Of a stretch of 64,000 bases of DNA, positions 55,088 through 62,845 are shown one piece after another; positions within the stretch are counted from its first letter, which is position 1, and each line of letters begins with the position of its first letter. The position numbers and the translations under genes are program-made. Under the pieces are notes generated by a model. The model was not told the origin of the DNA. It saw only the letters and a list, made by a program, of their open reading frames with translations, and searched no databases. Origin of the DNA: JAMXLO01 sp035492535 (lineage in GTDB: Bacteria; Pseudomonadota; Alphaproteobacteria; Acetobacterales; Acetobacteraceae); assembly GCA_035492535.1 (NCBI GenBank), contig DATJJM010000222.1, positions 6,930 through 70,929 of the forward strand, in the 5' to 3' direction.

Positions 55088-55963
55088 ATGTCCCCACAGA
55101 TTCTCGCCCTGCCCGCCGTCGCCGAACGGCTTGCTGCCTTCGCCGCTGCCGCATCCGCCGCCCGCGATCGGGCCAACGATCCGGACACGCGCGGCCGCTA
55201 TGCCGGCCTGGTGCAGCAGTATGACCAGCTCGCCGCGTCGGTGCATGCCGCACTGGTCACCAGCCGTCCCGTGCGCGTCCCGGCCGCTCCCAGGCGGTCG
55301 CTGGCCACCGCGCCGGCCGTCGGCGCCGAACGCTTCTGGCAAGCCGCTGGCGCCGCGCAGCGTGCCATCATCGATGCATACGGCCTGCACTGGGCTGTCC
55401 GCGCTCCGATCGGCGAAACCATCCTGGTGACGGTCCCGCCGCGCCTTCGCAGCTTCAAGAGCGAGCGGGGCACCACGATCCGCTACCGCGCCGATCACCG
55501 GCTGCCCGCGGCGCGCTTCTGGCCGGGTGGCGAGATCCCGGCGGTACTCGAGGTAACGCCCGACGTCCCCCGGGTGTCGGCGGCTGATGCCGAAGCGATG
55601 CGGGCTCGGGCCGACTTCTGTGCGGCGCGGGAAGATTTCTACCGAGCGAACGCGGATCTGCGCACGGCCCAACGGCAGGGCTGGAAAGGCAGCTACATCA
55701 TTGACGCTCGCCGGGCCGCTGAACACGCCATCGCCGCCCGCCGCCGGCTGCGCGAGATCGGCGCACCGCTGCACGCGGTCAGCACCCACGATGACGCCTG
55801 GCACAAAGCCCACGGGTACGTGCTGCACCATGGCCAGTGGCGCTTCCCGCAGGAGGTCAACCGCGATCGGGCGCTGGCCGAGCACGAGCGCATCGAGGCC
55901 GAGCGGCAGGCGGCGGAAGAGATCGCCCGCCAGGCCAACGCAATCGGGTGGGCTTCCATCTGA
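55088..55963 (+). CDS. large helical protein, unknown
   Basis: 291 aa from ATG 55088. Arg/Ala-rich with long helices (LAAFAAAASAARDRANDP, AAEHAIAARRRLREIG) and a Glu/Arg-rich C-terminal coil (EHERIEAERQAAEEIARQ). A central beta segment (ILVTVPPRLRSFKSERGTTI) separates two helical blocks. First gene of the unit from promoter E. Function unknown; basic and helical, so DNA or RNA binding is possible. Confidence 0.55.
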   Translation: MSPQILALPAVAERLAAFAAAASAARDRANDPDTRGRYAGLVQQYDQLAASVHAALVTSRPVRVPAAPRRSLATAPAVGAERFWQAAGAAQRAIIDAYGLHWAVRAPIGETILVTVPPRLRSFKSERGTTIRYRADHRLPAARFWPGGEIPAVLEVTPDVPRVSAADAEAMRARADFCAAREDFYRANADLRTAQRQGWKGSYIIDARRAAEHAIAARRRLREIGAPLHAVSTHDDAWHKAHGYVLHHGQWRFPQEVNRDRALAEHERIEAERQAAEEIARQANAIGWASI

Positions 55964-55968
55964 CAACC

Positions 55969-55984
55969 GGGGGCTTCGGCCCCC
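55969..55984 (+). terminator. intercistronic hairpin with TTCG tetraloop
   Basis: GGGGGC (55969-55974), TTCG, GCCCCC (55979-55984): a perfect 6-bp stem with a UUCG loop and no T tail. It may attenuate or protect the mRNA between two genes of the operon. Confidence 0.6.
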
Positions 55985-56002
55985 ACAACACAAGGCAGGG
56001 AC

Positions 56003-56209
56003 ATGGCACTTCAACTAGGAGCACTACGGGAGGCGCTGATTGACGCCGGCGCTACCACCGACAAGGCGGATAAAGCGGCTGAAGAGCTGGCTGGATATGA
56101 AAATCGCCTCGCGTCGATCGATACCCGCCTGTCCGTCCTGACCTGGATGGCGGGAACGAACATCGTGCTGACGGCCGGTGTCCTCTGGCGGTTGTTGGCC
56201 CGCACATGA
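56003..56209 (+). CDS. DUF1640-like small TM protein
   Basis: 68 aa, MALQLGALREALIDAGATTD then RLSVLTWMAGTNIVLTAGVL. A coiled-coil N-terminal part with Asp/Glu-Lys spacing and one C-terminal TM helix, as in DUF1640/CCDC90-type proteins. Role unknown. ATGA overlap with the next gene. Confidence 0.6.
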   Translation: MALQLGALREALIDAGATTDKADKAAEELAGYENRLASIDTRLSVLTWMAGTNIVLTAGVLWRLLART

Positions 56210-56397
56210 CACGTCACGCACTCACGCGCCTAATCACCGAGATTTACCTTGGCGCATGGATCGGAACCGCCCTCCTGGTGGCTCTGACCGATTTGAAAGG
56301 GATACTAAAATGGCTGACTGCATCACGCCCCCGACCATGGGAGGTTCCGAGCTGCGAGAGTGCATGGAAGCGGCCTCGTGGAACACCGAGGCGATGA
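56206..56397 (+). CDS. small TM protein, doubtful 3' end
   Basis: 63 aa starting within an ATGA overlap. ITEIYLGAWIGTALLVALTD could be a transmembrane or buried helix, followed by LKGILKWLTASRPRPW. It overlaps the 56310 gene by 88 nt in another frame, which is unusual even here, so either the gene is short-lived or only the overlapping one is real. Confidence 0.4.
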   Translation: MTRHALTRLITEIYLGAWIGTALLVALTDLKGILKWLTASRPRPWEVPSCESAWKRPRGTPRR

Positions 56398-56609
56398 GCC
56401 GCGCGACCGACATCAACCGGATCACGATCCAGCGCTGGCTGAAGGACATGAAGCCGGTCCCGCCCGACGTCGCCGCGCACATGCGGACGGTGCGCGACTG
56501 GCACCAGGCGCACCCGTTCGTGCGGACGGCCGGCGACCGCAGTAAGTTCCCCAAAAGCCACGCTCTCATTGCTGAAGCGATGGAGGATGCGATCTATGAC
56601 GCATTCTGA
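56310..56609 (+). CDS. HTH transcription regulator-like
   Basis: 99 aa from ATG 56310 (AAAGGG 7-8 nt upstream). SELRECMEAASWNTEAMSRA then TDINRITIQRWLKDMKPVPP is an XRE/phage-repressor-type HTH (helix 2, turn, recognition helix RITIQRWLK). It is followed by VAAHMRTVRDWHQAH. A candidate regulator of the dyad-type promoters, but nothing directly links it to the dyad. Confidence 0.65.
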   Translation: MADCITPPTMGGSELRECMEAASWNTEAMSRATDINRITIQRWLKDMKPVPPDVAAHMRTVRDWHQAHPFVRTAGDRSKFPKSHALIAEAMEDAIYDAF

Positions 56610-56760
56610 CCAGCTACCCGATAGGTGCCCTCAATGCGGCCATCGGGTGGCGTCTTACTTCGATCACGTCGCCATCCACTGCGAGCACGACATAAGCGAA
56701 GAAGAGATCGTCAAGCTGCTACAGGAGGCTGACGCGGCGGTCGCAGCCGATCCGGGGTGA
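56596..56760 (+). CDS. 54-aa zinc-ribbon-like protein
   Basis: ATG 56596 with GGAGG 9 nt upstream, overlapping the preceding stop. CPQCGHRVASYFDHVAIHCE then HDISEEEIVKLLQEADAAVA. C-x2-C plus a later HC form a probable zinc site, followed by an acidic helix. Last gene of the unit. Confidence 0.65.
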   Translation: MTHSDQLPDRCPQCGHRVASYFDHVAIHCEHDISEEEIVKLLQEADAAVAADPG

Positions 56761-57167
56761 GTGGGGGCCTTCCACCCCCTCGGTTTCGCGCAACCTATTC
56801 CCGGCGCCAGGCTTCGGTCACTAGTACGCTCACTTGCCGCGTGTTGGGTGTAGGGGCGCGGCCCCCGGGTATCCTGCCCAACTCATTCGCCTTCGGGTGC
56901 AGCTATCCCCCTCGGGCAATCTGATCACTCCAGAACCCGGGCTTGATGATGCCGCTTTGCGACATGCCGCCCAGTGCCTGGAAGCGCTGCGGATCAACGC
57001 CACGCATCATGCACGGATTGATTACGGGGGCAAGCCGGTTTCGAGGGCAAAAAGAAGGGCGGCAGATCCGGAGATCATGCCGCCCGAGTTAAGGGAGGAA
57101 AACGTCCAAGAAAGCAGAACGATAACCGTGTCTGCGTCGGAACAATCACACTATCACGCACGATGCG
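56761..57167. other. gap between converging operons
   Basis: About 400 nt. A rightward frame (56834-57181, TTG start, 115 codons) has no SD and runs into the opposite gene, so I do not call it. Near the right end lies another dyad, CGCACGATGCG (57157-57167), with a poor -35 on the plus strand (CACACT) and TTGACG overlapping it on the minus strand. Its use is unclear. Confidence 0.4.
56765..56785 (+). terminator. possible terminator
   Basis: GGGGG, loop CCTTCCA, CCCCC followed by TCGGTTT, at the end of the 55088-56760 unit. The stem is only five pairs with partial extension. Confidence 0.45.
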
Positions 57168-57353
57168 TCAATAGATTTTGACGCTCGTGACATAGGCGAA
57201 AGGTGGGTTTGATACCGGGGGCGTATCGCAATTCCGGATCGCCCATCGGAGGTCGTGATACTGCCAGTCCAGTTCCGACCAGACGCGCACGTTGACCCAG
57301 GTGGTCATGTCCTCGCCACGCTTCCAGGGCTGGTACAGCGGCTTGTCGCTCAT
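57168..57353 (-). CDS. small protein, last gene of the leftward operon
   Basis: 61 aa, MSDKPLYQPWKRGEDMTTWV then VRVWSELDWQYHDLRWAIRN and FAYVTSVKIY. AGGGG just upstream. Four Trp and three Asp/Arg clusters. ATGA overlap with the preceding gene. Not recognised. Confidence 0.6.
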   Translation of the reverse strand: MSDKPLYQPWKRGEDMTTWVNVRVWSELDWQYHDLRWAIRNCDTPPVSNPPFAYVTSVKIY

Positions 57354-57508
57354 GTGCCCCTAGTGCCCCAGTCGATGATCGCGATGACAGCAAAGGTCGT
57401 TGCCAGTTCACACAGGATAGGTGCGGCCGGAAACGTCGCCGCAACCCACCCTTGGGCGATATAACCAATCGCCAATTTGCAGATAATACGGGTGATTTTG
57501 CGCGTCAT
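57350..57508 (-). CDS. 52-aa TM protein
   Basis: ATG 57508 with AAGG 5-6 nt upstream, overlapping the 57505 stop (ATGA). MTRKITRIICKLAIGYIAQG then VAATFPAAPILCELATTFAV and IAIIDWGTRGT. Two weak hydrophobic segments and a basic start, as in small inner-membrane proteins. Function unknown. Too short for most ORF thresholds. Confidence 0.55.
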   Translation of the reverse strand: MTRKITRIICKLAIGYIAQGWVAATFPAAPILCELATTFAVIAIIDWGTRGT

Positions 57509-58251
57509 GCCACCTTCCTTTCCTTCGCCGCCGCGATCTGGTCTGGCGTCAGGAACGCCGGCTTGATCACCGGCTTGCCAATGCCGCCGCTCTGGGCCGT
57601 CGCTGACGGCACCACCTTTTCAGGCACCATGTGCATGTGCTGCGGTGCGTGCTTGGTCACCAGGTCACGCAGCAGGCCGAGCGCGGCCGGATCGTCGGCA
57701 TACTTGTGGCGCAGCTCATAGATGCCCTCATCATCGGCCCAATCTTCGGCCAGGCTCTTCTGCGCGCCTGTGATCGATGCAGGAAACTGGGCGGGGTTCA
57801 GCCGGTCCCACACCCGTGGTGCGTACCGGCGGATCATGCTGTCGATGATGCCAGCGTTCATCGGAGGGTCGCCCTCGCGCTTGGCCTTGAAGCCGCGTGC
57901 CGTCGCATCGTCCCAGAACGCCATCCACCGGCGCTCGACGGTGCTCAACCCGATGTAGCGGGAGTCGTTGTCGATCCCCCGGGCGATCGCCGGCATATTG
58001 GCCTGCCACCAGGAACCCACGCGCTGGCGGATGATCTCGTAACCGGGGAAGTACGTCAGGCCCTGTGCGGTCGCGTGGAGGCTCGCCATCGTGAACGCGC
58101 CGCTCGGATAGTCCTTACCCAGCAGTGAGGCCAGCACCGCCCATTTCTCTTTCGTCGGCGGATCGCCCTCATCGTGGCGCGGCACGGCATCGTGGAGTTG
58201 TTTCACCCAGCTCGTGATGTGCTTCAGGGTCTGTGCATCGGGGTTCAGCAT
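57505..58251 (-). CDS. protein of unknown function
   Basis: 248 aa, MLNPDAQTLKHITSWVKQLH then GDPPTKEKWAVLASLLGKDY and HATAQGLTYFPGYEIIRQRV. The order of helices with FPGYEIIRQRVGSWWQANMP resembles helicase-loader or replisome accessory proteins of phages, but no catalytic motif is present. It ends with a Lys/Ala-rich tail. The start is at ATG 58251, with one gene between it and the RuvC-like gene. Confidence 0.5.
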   Translation of the reverse strand: MLNPDAQTLKHITSWVKQLHDAVPRHDEGDPPTKEKWAVLASLLGKDYPSGAFTMASLHATAQGLTYFPGYEIIRQRVGSWWQANMPAIARGIDNDSRYIGLSTVERRWMAFWDDATARGFKAKREGDPPMNAGIIDSMIRRYAPRVWDRLNPAQFPASITGAQKSLAEDWADDEGIYELRHKYADDPAALGLLRDLVTKHAPQHMHMVPEKVVPSATAQSGGIGKPVIKPAFLTPDQIAAAKERKVA

Positions 58252-58253
58252 GG

Positions 58254-58745
58254 TCAGTCACCCCACCGATTCGCAAACTCCAGCGCCAGCGGTTCGGGCA
58301 CACGCTGGCTGGCTCTGTGGGCCGGTTCTCCCGACGATTCGCGCTGCATCAGCCGGGCGGCATTCGCATCAAGATCCTCCGGTGCAACCAGATCCCAGTC
58401 GCCGGCGATCCGCTCCACCGCCGCACGGTCGCTGGCACGGCTACGGATGGCTTTCACCAGCCACGCGATCGGTTCGATCGGCCGCAGGTCCAGCGCTTCC
58501 TGCAGGCACGCCAGCAGCAGCGCACAGTCGTCACGCGCGTCACGCAGCAGCCGGTGGACCATTGTGCGCGCCTGGCCTTCGCTCTTACCCGTCAGCGTCC
58601 GGATGATCTGGGCGCCCTCGCGCCAAGCTCGAGTACGGATGTCTTCCGCCCTGTCGAACGCCTCGGCGTGTCGTTGCTCCACCAGCTCATTGCCGAACAG
58701 GCCCACCTGCCGGCCAGTGACAACGGTGCCTTTCTTCTGTCTCAT
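58254..58745 (-). CDS. protein of unknown function
   Basis: 163 aa from ATG 58745 (GAGG about 8 nt upstream). MRQKKGTVVTGRQVGLFGNE then RTRAWREGAQIIRTLTGKSE and LLACLQEALDLRPIEPIAWL. The helical, charged composition could be a DNA-binding phage protein. Between the RuvC-like and 57505 genes. Not recognised. Confidence 0.5.
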   Translation of the reverse strand: MRQKKGTVVTGRQVGLFGNELVEQRHAEAFDRAEDIRTRAWREGAQIIRTLTGKSEGQARTMVHRLLRDARDDCALLLACLQEALDLRPIEPIAWLVKAIRSRASDRAAVERIAGDWDLVAPEDLDANAARLMQRESSGEPAHRASQRVPEPLALEFANRWGD

Positions 58746-58768
58746 GGATATTACCTCGTTGGGAACTA

Positions 58769-59386
58769 TTACGAGTTGTCACTTCGCCAGACGCTGCCAG
58801 CGCCAGCCGTCACACGCGACTTTGCCATGATGCATGCGTATCGCAGAAGCAACAAAGCGTCCGCGTGATTGTCGTCGGTCGGGTTCAGCCCTTGCTCTTG
58901 GCACCAGATCCCGACTTCCTGTTTTGCGTCGCCGACCAGCACCTTTTGCTTTTCGTCGGTCTTGCTGCCCCTGACCTTGCGCATGACCCATTTGCCCTCA
59001 CCCTTCCACGGGCGGGGGAACGTGCCGCGGCCCAGCACCATCGCTCGTGCTGTCGGCGCACCGACCTCGAAGCATGGAACACCAGCCTCGAAACACGCGA
59101 TCTCTACCGCACCGCACAAGTATTTCAGGAGGCGATCGGTTGTCTGCGCCTTCGACACCGGCGATTCAAACACCACCCGAACCGGTGCGTGCGAATAAAG
59201 GACGGTCTCGACCTGGTTCATCATGCAGGAGCCCAGGTAGCCGAGCTGTAGGTTTCCCGCGCGGTCCTTCATCGTGCCGAGCTTCCAGACGCCGCCGGCG
59301 GGCTTGTCGTTGCTGTGCGGGTGGCCCAGCGCCCATCCGGTGGACAGGCTGATGTCCAGCGCCAGGATGCCGCCGGGTCGGGTCAT
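58769..59386 (-). CDS. RuvC-like Holliday-junction resolvase
   Basis: 205 aa. RNase H-like fold markers of phage RuvC-type resolvases: strand with Asp11 (ILALDISLSTGWA), strand with Glu74 (VVFESPVSK), helix (LLKYLCGAVEIACFE), and the C-terminal acidic cluster DDNHADALLLLRYA (Asp171/Asp172, His174, Asp176). It would cut four-way junctions in replicating phage DNA before packaging. ATGA overlap (59383-59386) couples it to the next gene. Confidence 0.85.
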   Translation of the reverse strand: MTRPGGILALDISLSTGWALGHPHSNDKPAGGVWKLGTMKDRAGNLQLGYLGSCMMNQVETVLYSHAPVRVVFESPVSKAQTTDRLLKYLCGAVEIACFEAGVPCFEVGAPTARAMVLGRGTFPRPWKGEGKWVMRKVRGSKTDEKQKVLVGDAKQEVGIWCQEQGLNPTDDNHADALLLLRYACIMAKSRVTAGAGSVWRSDNS

Positions 59387-59907
59387 GTCGCGGCTTCCTT
59401 ATAGTCCAACGATGCCGCACGCCTGACCGCTCTATCAGCGTGCCAGCCCCAAATAGTTTTCGATCGCCCCTTGCGACCGGTGCGCTGATCGGTGCCGCTC
59501 TGCGCATTCTCGCGCAACCGCACCCAGCCATCGAAACGATACGTGTCCCCGCTATGCAGGGACTCATCCTGATAGCTGACTGCCCATTCAAATCCGTGCT
59601 GACGACAATGTGCTGGGAACGCGAACTCCCTCCAGAGACGCAGGATGACCCGGCACAGGTCGGTTTTGGCGGCACAAAGCCGCGCTAGTTCAAATGCGTC
59701 GCGACGGGTCAGGCCGGCGCACGTGGCGCTGATGAGCGCCGACGATATCGCCACGCCAACCAATTCACCGTGCGCAAATAGCCCTTGCGCCCACATATGG
59801 CCGTTCGGTCGGTTGCACGGCCCCATCTTGTGGCCCCAGCGAACGAGTGCTGCGTTCGCGTCGGCCACATCTATGGCCTCAAGTAGAGCAATCGGGGGCA
59901 CCAGCAT
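59383..59907 (-). CDS. GNAT-like / Mom-like acetyltransferase
   Basis: 174 aa from ATG 59907 (one-base overlap with the upstream stop). The segment HGELVGVAISSALISATCAG then FELARLCAAKTDLCRVILRL and HGFEWAVSYQDESLHSGDTY follow the order of a GNAT-like phage family that includes Mu Mom-type DNA-modification proteins (LVGV...; ARLC; ...SYQD..H.G.TYR..GW). It ends in a basic tail. Mom modifies adenine to resist restriction; whether this one does so is inferred. Confidence 0.6.
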   Translation of the reverse strand: MLVPPIALLEAIDVADANAALVRWGHKMGPCNRPNGHMWAQGLFAHGELVGVAISSALISATCAGLTRRDAFELARLCAAKTDLCRVILRLWREFAFPAHCRQHGFEWAVSYQDESLHSGDTYRFDGWVRLRENAQSGTDQRTGRKGRSKTIWGWHADRAVRRAASLDYKEAAT

Positions 59908-60092
59908 CAAAGCGGCACTCCATTGTGCCCGATGTGCCAGCCGCCGCAGAAACCACAAGAATACGCCACGATTCGTCGTCCATCGGGTTTGGTGCGGATC
60001 ATCACCGCGACAGCTCGTTTCGCATCACCCTGGGTCGCATGCCGCCGCTTGTTGGTGCACGACTTGCGGCGGATGCGACGCTTGCTCGCCAT
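59907..60092 (-). CDS. conserved small basic zinc-finger-like protein
   Basis: 61 aa, MASKRRIRRKSCTNKRRHAT then AYSCGFCGGWHIGHNGVPL. A Cys near residue 12 with C-x2-C plus H late in the protein, as in a common phage family beginning with a very basic arm (xKRRRxRRxxCxxKxRH) and ending AYxCxxCxxWHxGH. Probably binds nucleic acid. Two nt from the next gene. Confidence 0.7.
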   Translation of the reverse strand: MASKRRIRRKSCTNKRRHATQGDAKRAVAVMIRTKPDGRRIVAYSCGFCGGWHIGHNGVPL

Positions 60093-60093
60093 G

Positions 60094-60897
60094 TCAACGA
60101 AGAGACCCGAGCTTGGCCGTTACACGCTTGTCGAACCGTGCCGTTTCGGTCTTGGAGTAGCCCAGCTTGCAATGATCTTCGCAGTAGGGCTTGCCCGGCA
60201 CAGAGGCGCCATCGCAGTAGCGGAACGCCCGCGTGCCAGGGTTTCCGATCGGCCAGCAGCATGATTCGGGCTGCCGGAAGATCGAAGGTGTCAGCGATCG
60301 GCGTTCTGGCTCTGGCGGCCGCACAACGATCTGGGTCGGTGGCGCTGCAACAGACACGTGGGCCGGTGCAGGCTGCGCTGCAGGCATCATCTTGGCCGGT
60401 GGCTCCCAGCCTTCCGGATAGCGCGTCACACCGCATGTGCAGTGCCATGGGCGCTTGTATTTGGCATCGCGCATGGTCTTGCACGCGAGCTGGTGTTCCG
60501 AGTTGACCAGCGCATGCCGGCGCGGCTGGGGCAGGCTCTCGAACCATGCTGCCCAGATCAGGGGCCTGCCGAACCGGTCCCGCGCCCCGTCATAGGCCGG
60601 ATAGACAACAGCCTGCGTGCTTTCCAAAGGCGCGAGCGTCGTGGTGGGCGCATACGCCGGCGACGGGGGTCTGTCCCGCACAGGCGCAGCGCCAGGCACA
60701 CGGTGGATTGGCGACGGTCGCGGCTCTAGCCCAAGCCGATGGGCCTTGCCGACGATAGCGTTCTTGGTGACGCCCATCTTGTCGGCGATGGCCGCCGTTG
60801 AGTGCTTCGCCCCTGTCTGCGCGTCCCGCCAGTTCCAGAGGTCGATCAGCTTCTGAATCAGAGTATGATCGGTCCAATCCACCGAGGCCTGCGGCAT
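60094..60897 (-). CDS. GcrA family cell-cycle regulator-like
   Basis: 267 aa from ATG 60897. DWTDHTLIQKLIDLWNWRD then HSTAAIADKMGVTKNAIVGK and AHRLGLEPRPSPI match the GcrA N-terminal HTH that reads methylated GANTC promoters. The C-terminal CCWPIGNPGTRAFRYCDGAS then GKPYCEDHCKLGY matches the GcrA C-terminal motif. The Pro/Ala-rich middle is longer than in cellular GcrA (about 170-200 aa). The phage may use it to redirect host transcription. Confidence 0.85.
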   Translation of the reverse strand: MPQASVDWTDHTLIQKLIDLWNWRDAQTGAKHSTAAIADKMGVTKNAIVGKAHRLGLEPRPSPIHRVPGAAPVRDRPPSPAYAPTTTLAPLESTQAVVYPAYDGARDRFGRPLIWAAWFESLPQPRRHALVNSEHQLACKTMRDAKYKRPWHCTCGVTRYPEGWEPPAKMMPAAQPAPAHVSVAAPPTQIVVRPPEPERRSLTPSIFRQPESCCWPIGNPGTRAFRYCDGASVPGKPYCEDHCKLGYSKTETARFDKRVTAKLGSLR

Positions 60898-60898
60898 C

Positions 60899-61510
60899 TC
60901 AGTGTACCGTGTCGTCGGCCTTCGTTTCAGCAGCGGCAGCCGCTGCCTTCTTGCCGCTCCCAAGCGGCCGCCCGCGTGGCCGGGCCTGTGTCACACCGCC
61001 ATCGCCGCCACCGGTCGCCATACGGCGAGCAATGACTTCCTGGCCTTCCAGCCAGCCCATGTCCCACTGGACATGGCCCTCGCTGCCGCCGGCAAACGGG
61101 TTTTCGTCGCGGCGCTTGCTGCCGTCCTTTCCGGCAAAGTATCCATCATCCTTCGCGCGTGCCAGGTCGTGCTTGGCCTTGGCGCTGTCGTCGGGCTTCT
61201 CGATCGCCATGCCGCGGGTCAGGTCGCTCTGCGTCGCGAACGGCATCCCGCACCAGGTCGCATAGCGCAGCACCGATTTGATCACGGTCGACGCTTCATC
61301 GGGATCCAGGTCATTCAGCTTGACCATCATGTCAAACGCACGCGCATCAATGCCTGCGCCCTTCATGCCCTTCTTGATGTGCATGACCTCGGACGATGAC
61401 TCGCCGAGCTGGCGCTTTGCAGCACGCCACTTTTCCCAGAAATCCAGAAAAGTATTCGGCGTGAGGTTCGACTTGCGTGATTCTTCGGGTGAGGATAGGC
61501 GGTCGGCCAT
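60899..61510 (-). CDS. GapR-like region plus RMF-like C-terminus
   Basis: 203 aa. Residues ~30-110 (GMKGAGIDARAFDMMVKLND then LDPDEASTVIKSVLRYATWC) resemble the helical DUF2312/GapR-type region found in alphaproteobacteria. Residues ~140-165 (NPFAGGSEGHVQWDMGWLEG) resemble ribosome modulation factor signatures (NP...G...WxxGWxxG). A Lys/Ala-rich tail closes it. Combining both is unusual. It may bind AT-rich DNA or ribosomes. Confidence 0.5.
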   Translation of the reverse strand: MADRLSSPEESRKSNLTPNTFLDFWEKWRAAKRQLGESSSEVMHIKKGMKGAGIDARAFDMMVKLNDLDPDEASTVIKSVLRYATWCGMPFATQSDLTRGMAIEKPDDSAKAKHDLARAKDDGYFAGKDGSKRRDENPFAGGSEGHVQWDMGWLEGQEVIARRMATGGGDGGVTQARPRGRPLGSGKKAAAAAAETKADDTVH

Positions 61511-61576
61511 CTGTTACACTCCACTCAGGTTGACGCGAAACATCGCAGGGCCAATCGGCCCCTTGTAGGAAATCGG

Positions 61577-61792
61577 TCAGAGGCCGCCGACGTACTGGGT
61601 TTCCAGTCGGGACGGGTCAGATGTAAATCCAACCGATTTACCTTGGGCGCGGGCATCTCGTGCCGCTTTCCAGAGGGCGAATGACGACGCCAAGATTTCA
61701 GCGGGTGACCGGCCGGTGTCCGTGCATGCGTCCCGAAGATCCCGAGATAGTTCCTTTGGCACACTGATATTAAGACGGTTTCGCTCGGCCAT
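61577..61792 (-). CDS. RHH / CopG-Arc-like regulator
   Basis: 71 aa from ATG 61792 (GGAG 7 nt upstream). NRLNISVPKELSRDLRDACT then DTGRSPAEILASSFALWKAA is a standard ribbon-helix-helix N-terminus (beta strand RLNISVPKEL, helix A, turn, helix B). The tail is short and polar. It is the first gene of the leftward operon next to the divergent promoter, so it probably regulates that region. Confidence 0.75.
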   Translation of the reverse strand: MAERNRLNISVPKELSRDLRDACTDTGRSPAEILASSFALWKAARDARAQGKSVGFTSDPSRLETQYVGGL

Positions 61793-61856
61793 ATTCGTCT
61801 CCAACTGAGGGCGTCTGTCCCGCCGAATTTATTCACGATGGCACATCAATTCGGCG

Positions 61857-61885
61857 TTGACAACCGTTTCATTCGCGCGCCAATC
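61857..61885 (+). promoter_or_regulatory. promoter of the rightward unit at 61.9 kb
   Basis: TTGACA (61857-61862), a perfect -35, then 17-18 nt and CCAATC or CAATCT as a weak -10. It lies in the 126-nt gap between divergent genes. It lacks the CGCAYNRTGCG dyad of the other early promoters. Confidence 0.5.
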
Positions 61886-61918
61886 TGAATGCAGATCGAC
61901 GCACAGGGCACGTCACCC

Positions 61919-62275
61919 ATGGCCGAACCACAGTCGGAATACCGAGGTCCACACTACGCTTTTGAGGGTTTTTATCGGGTCAAACTGAACCGAAAAGGCG
62001 TTTGGGTGGCTGCGGAAATCCGGTTCGTGGAAGGAAAGGCTACGGCCTTTATCGATGGGGAACTTTCCGTCGGCGGAACCGACTCCTGGCAACTCGATGC
62101 GGTGGATCGGATTGCAATTTGGGGCGAAAAGATCACGCCCTCGGAACACAATTACCTTTTGGCTGTCGCGAAGCACGCCCGCGAGCACCAGCCAGATCAC
62201 CCTGCAGCAAATCCGAAGAAGCCGATCAATCTTCGACTGCTGTCCCCTCTCTATCAAAGGAGAAGCGCACGATGA
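61919..62275 (+). CDS. small protein, unknown
   Basis: 118 aa from ATG 61919 (AGGG about 10 nt upstream); an in-frame ATG at 61889 would leave almost no leader. FEGFYRVKLNRKGVWVAAEI then WQLDAVDRIAIWGEKITPSE and EHNYLLAVAKHAREHQPDHP. The end is helical and basic. Overlaps the next start by ATGA. Not recognised. Confidence 0.6.
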   Translation: MAEPQSEYRGPHYAFEGFYRVKLNRKGVWVAAEIRFVEGKATAFIDGELSVGGTDSWQLDAVDRIAIWGEKITPSEHNYLLAVAKHAREHQPDHPAANPKKPINLRLLSPLYQRRSAR

Positions 62276-62538
62276 GCCTGCACTTGCACCACCCACCGTC
62301 GGCACAGCAGCAGTCGCTGCCGTTCTCGGCGATGGACGCGATGGCGATGATGGGGGCGATCAGTACCGCCCTCGATGCGGCCGCCAGCACCAAGGCGATG
62401 GGCGCGAAAGTGCCGTCGTTCCTCGATGAACTGCACCGGCATGGCTACACGGTCACGGCCGTGCCGGCCGACGTGGAGATCCCCGATGCGCCGGTCTACA
62501 CGCCCGGCGAAGGCGAGGCCGCAGTCAATGAAGACTGA
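62272..62538 (+). CDS. small protein, unknown
   Basis: 88 aa, MSLHLHHPPSAQQQSLPFSA then AMDAMAMMGAISTALDAAAS. The His/Met-rich opening and Ala-rich helix give no family. Acidic tail (DAPVYTPGEGEAAVNED). Its stop overlaps the next start. Confidence 0.55.
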   Translation: MSLHLHHPPSAQQQSLPFSAMDAMAMMGAISTALDAAASTKAMGAKVPSFLDELHRHGYTVTAVPADVEIPDAPVYTPGEGEAAVNED

Positions 62539-62845
62539 GACATTTACCTGCGATCGGTGCGGCCACGCCCAGGATCGCGACCGGAAATTCGGCGATACTG
62601 ACAGGTGGATGAAGACGATCGATGTCGTCATGCGGGACGGTTACCAGACGTCTGGCGGTATCCGCTCCGGCGATCGCGACACCACATTCGTCAAAACCGT
62701 CCTCTGGTGCGACCGGTGCTGCGCCGAAATGGGCCTTGCGAAACTGGATAACCTGTCGCCGCCCAAGCCCGAAGATCCCCCGAAACCGACCATCGATGAG
62801 CTGCTTCGCAAGATCGTTCGCGAAGAGCTGGAGACACGTTCTTGA
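62528..62845 (+). CDS. zinc-binding small protein
   Basis: 105 aa, MKTETFTCDRCGHAQDRDRK then VKTVLWCDRCCAEMGLAKLD. Two C-x2-C pairs 50 residues apart form a candidate zinc site. The C-terminal Pro/Lys segment (PPKPEDPPKPTIDELLRK) is followed by a helix. TTGA overlap with the next gene. Confidence 0.65.
   Translation: MKTETFTCDRCGHAQDRDRKFGDTDRWMKTIDVVMRDGYQTSGGIRSGDRDTTFVKTVLWCDRCCAEMGLAKLDNLSPPKPEDPPKPTIDELLRKIVREELETRS

Noticed and set aside
56834..57181. Plus-strand 115-codon gene between converging operons
   Set aside because: TTG start without SD and its end overlaps the minus gene; the N-terminal residues look noncoding. The dyad at 57157 may be the functional element.
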